This document shows, one piece after another, positions 48,183-48,825 of a DNA stretch of 48,825 bases (the first letter of the stretch is position 1; each line of letters begins with the position of its first letter). Both the position numbers and the translations under genes were made by a program. Under the pieces are notes generated by a model. The model saw only the letters and a list, made by a program, of their open reading frames with translations. It was not told the origin of the DNA and did no database searches. Source of the stretch: a virus; IMG/VR virus record IMGVR_UViG_3300042561_001716, positions 1 to 48,825 of that record, one strand, 5' to 3'.

Positions 48183-48533
48183 TTACACTCCGTTGATGCT
48201 CCTCCCATCAGGAAATAATATTAAATGGGGATAAATATAATCTTCAGAAAACGTTACTACATCCTGATTGTTGACCTTATGTCTTAGAAAAATTCTCCTA
48301 TTATTAACCCAAGTGCCGCCATTAGACGGGCTTCCCTGGATTTCACCATCAAACAATAAATAATAAAAATCATTATCGTAATATAAAATTAAAGTGCAAT
48401 GCACCTTATCAACAATATCGCTAGGAATTACGACATCACAGATAGGGTCGCTACCTATTTTTATGCTGCTATTAGCCTCAAAGCTATATTCTTGTTTGAA
48501 TCCATTCGGCAATAGCAACAATAAGATTATCAT
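48183..48533 (-). CDS. FHA-domain protein
   Basis: A 116-residue protein with an FHA domain (SIKIGSDPICDVVIPSD, VDKVHCTLIL, NGGTWVNNRRI, VNNQDVVTF). FHA domains bind phosphothreonine peptides, so it may sense host kinase signalling. Its start overlaps the stop of the previous gene (TAATG). It is unusual in a phage context. Confidence 0.75.
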   Translation of the reverse strand: MIILLLLLPNGFKQEYSFEANSSIKIGSDPICDVVIPSDIVDKVHCTLILYYDNDFYYLLFDGEIQGSPSNGGTWVNNRRIFLRHKVNNQDVVTFSEDYIYPHLILFPDGRSINGV

Positions 48534-48799
48534 TATCCCACTGATAGTCTTTGGGTGGCAGAAGAATTAAATAATATCCCGGTATAGGGGTAAAGCCTTG
48601 TTCTGATAGCTTTTAGGTTATTTCCAGGACGTAGTTGATAGCCGTCTTTGTCTATTTTTGATGGGTCTAAACTTAATTCTTCAAACTCTGCGAGAATTGC
48701 CTGAACCCTCTCAACTTGAGAGGGGAAAAGATTGATTTGTTCTATTGATGATTGCAGTCTTTGCCGAATGGATTGCCCACTGCTAAATAAATCCGGCAT
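48533..48799 (-). CDS. Small hypothetical protein upstream of the FHA gene
   Basis: An 88-residue helical protein from the ATG at 48799 (MPDLFSSGQSIRQRLQSSIE). It overlaps the FHA gene by 1 base. No ribosome site is visible, and the window ends 26 bases upstream. No family was recognised. Confidence 0.55.
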   Translation of the reverse strand: MPDLFSSGQSIRQRLQSSIEQINLFPSQVERVQAILAEFEELSLDPSKIDKDGYQLRPGNNLKAIRTRLYPYTGILFNSSATQRLSVG

Positions 48800-48825
48800 A
48801 AGGCGCGACTGACCACTACCACCGG

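Overview
The window looks like part of a siphovirus or prophage genome from a filamentous cyanobacterium. At least 14 copies of the cyanobacterial octamer GCGATCGC (for example 481, 968, 12042, 13926, 25690, 36381, 41960) point to that host group. Lambda-type tail genes, a terminase large subunit and an early recombination/replication block point to a tailed phage. No portal, capsid, integrase, tRNA, rRNA or CRISPR array was recognised, so the window does not cover the whole element.

Layout. 1-14571 is mostly a minus-strand tail block, read right to left: two proteins of unknown function, a gpJ-like tail tip protein, a fibre-like protein, a gpM-like protein, a probable tail tube protein, a chaperone pair that looks joined by a -1 frameshift, a 1591-codon tape measure protein and baseplate or fibre proteins. 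One plus-strand gene (6748-7161) interrupts it. 14893-18748 is a plus-strand accessory island with a MoxR-like AAA+ ATPase, a VWA protein and small genes. 18754-22334 holds gpI (minus) and gpM and gpL (plus), with small accessory genes between M and L. 23418-27969 is a run of small, partly membrane-anchored proteins ending in an FtsK/HerA-like ATPase that carries a C-terminal PD-(D/E)XK nuclease domain. 28029-40496 mixes probable neck or tail-completion genes with single-gene cassettes (DnaJ-like, ParB-like, ASCH and unknowns). Most of these cassettes have their own copy of one near-identical promoter and their own hairpin terminator. The same stretch holds an IbrA/IbrB-like pair (PAPS-reductase-like and ParB-like) and a sigma factor fused to a zinc ribbon. 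40493-43054 is the terminase large subunit, split in its P-loop by an intein. 43035-47589 is the minus-strand early block: HAD phosphatase, tandem-OB SSB, HNH protein, ERF annealing protein, SWIM-finger protein and an XRE repressor with repeated operator-like sites. 47707-48799 holds a membrane coiled-coil protein, an FHA-domain protein and a small unknown.

The most unusual feature is the terminase intein (40697-41767). Its sense strand carries splicing motifs at both ends. Its middle, on the opposite strand, encodes a complete HNH homing endonuclease-like protein of 273 codons (40791-41612) with three helix-turn-helix segments. The sense frame stays open across the whole antisense gene. Other notable features are the seven-copy promoter family with its scattered cassettes, the ATPase-nuclease operon, the MoxR/VWA island with duplicated promoters, and tail genes spread over both strands.

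All functional calls come from reading motifs by eye. No database search was run, and many small genes remain without an assigned function.
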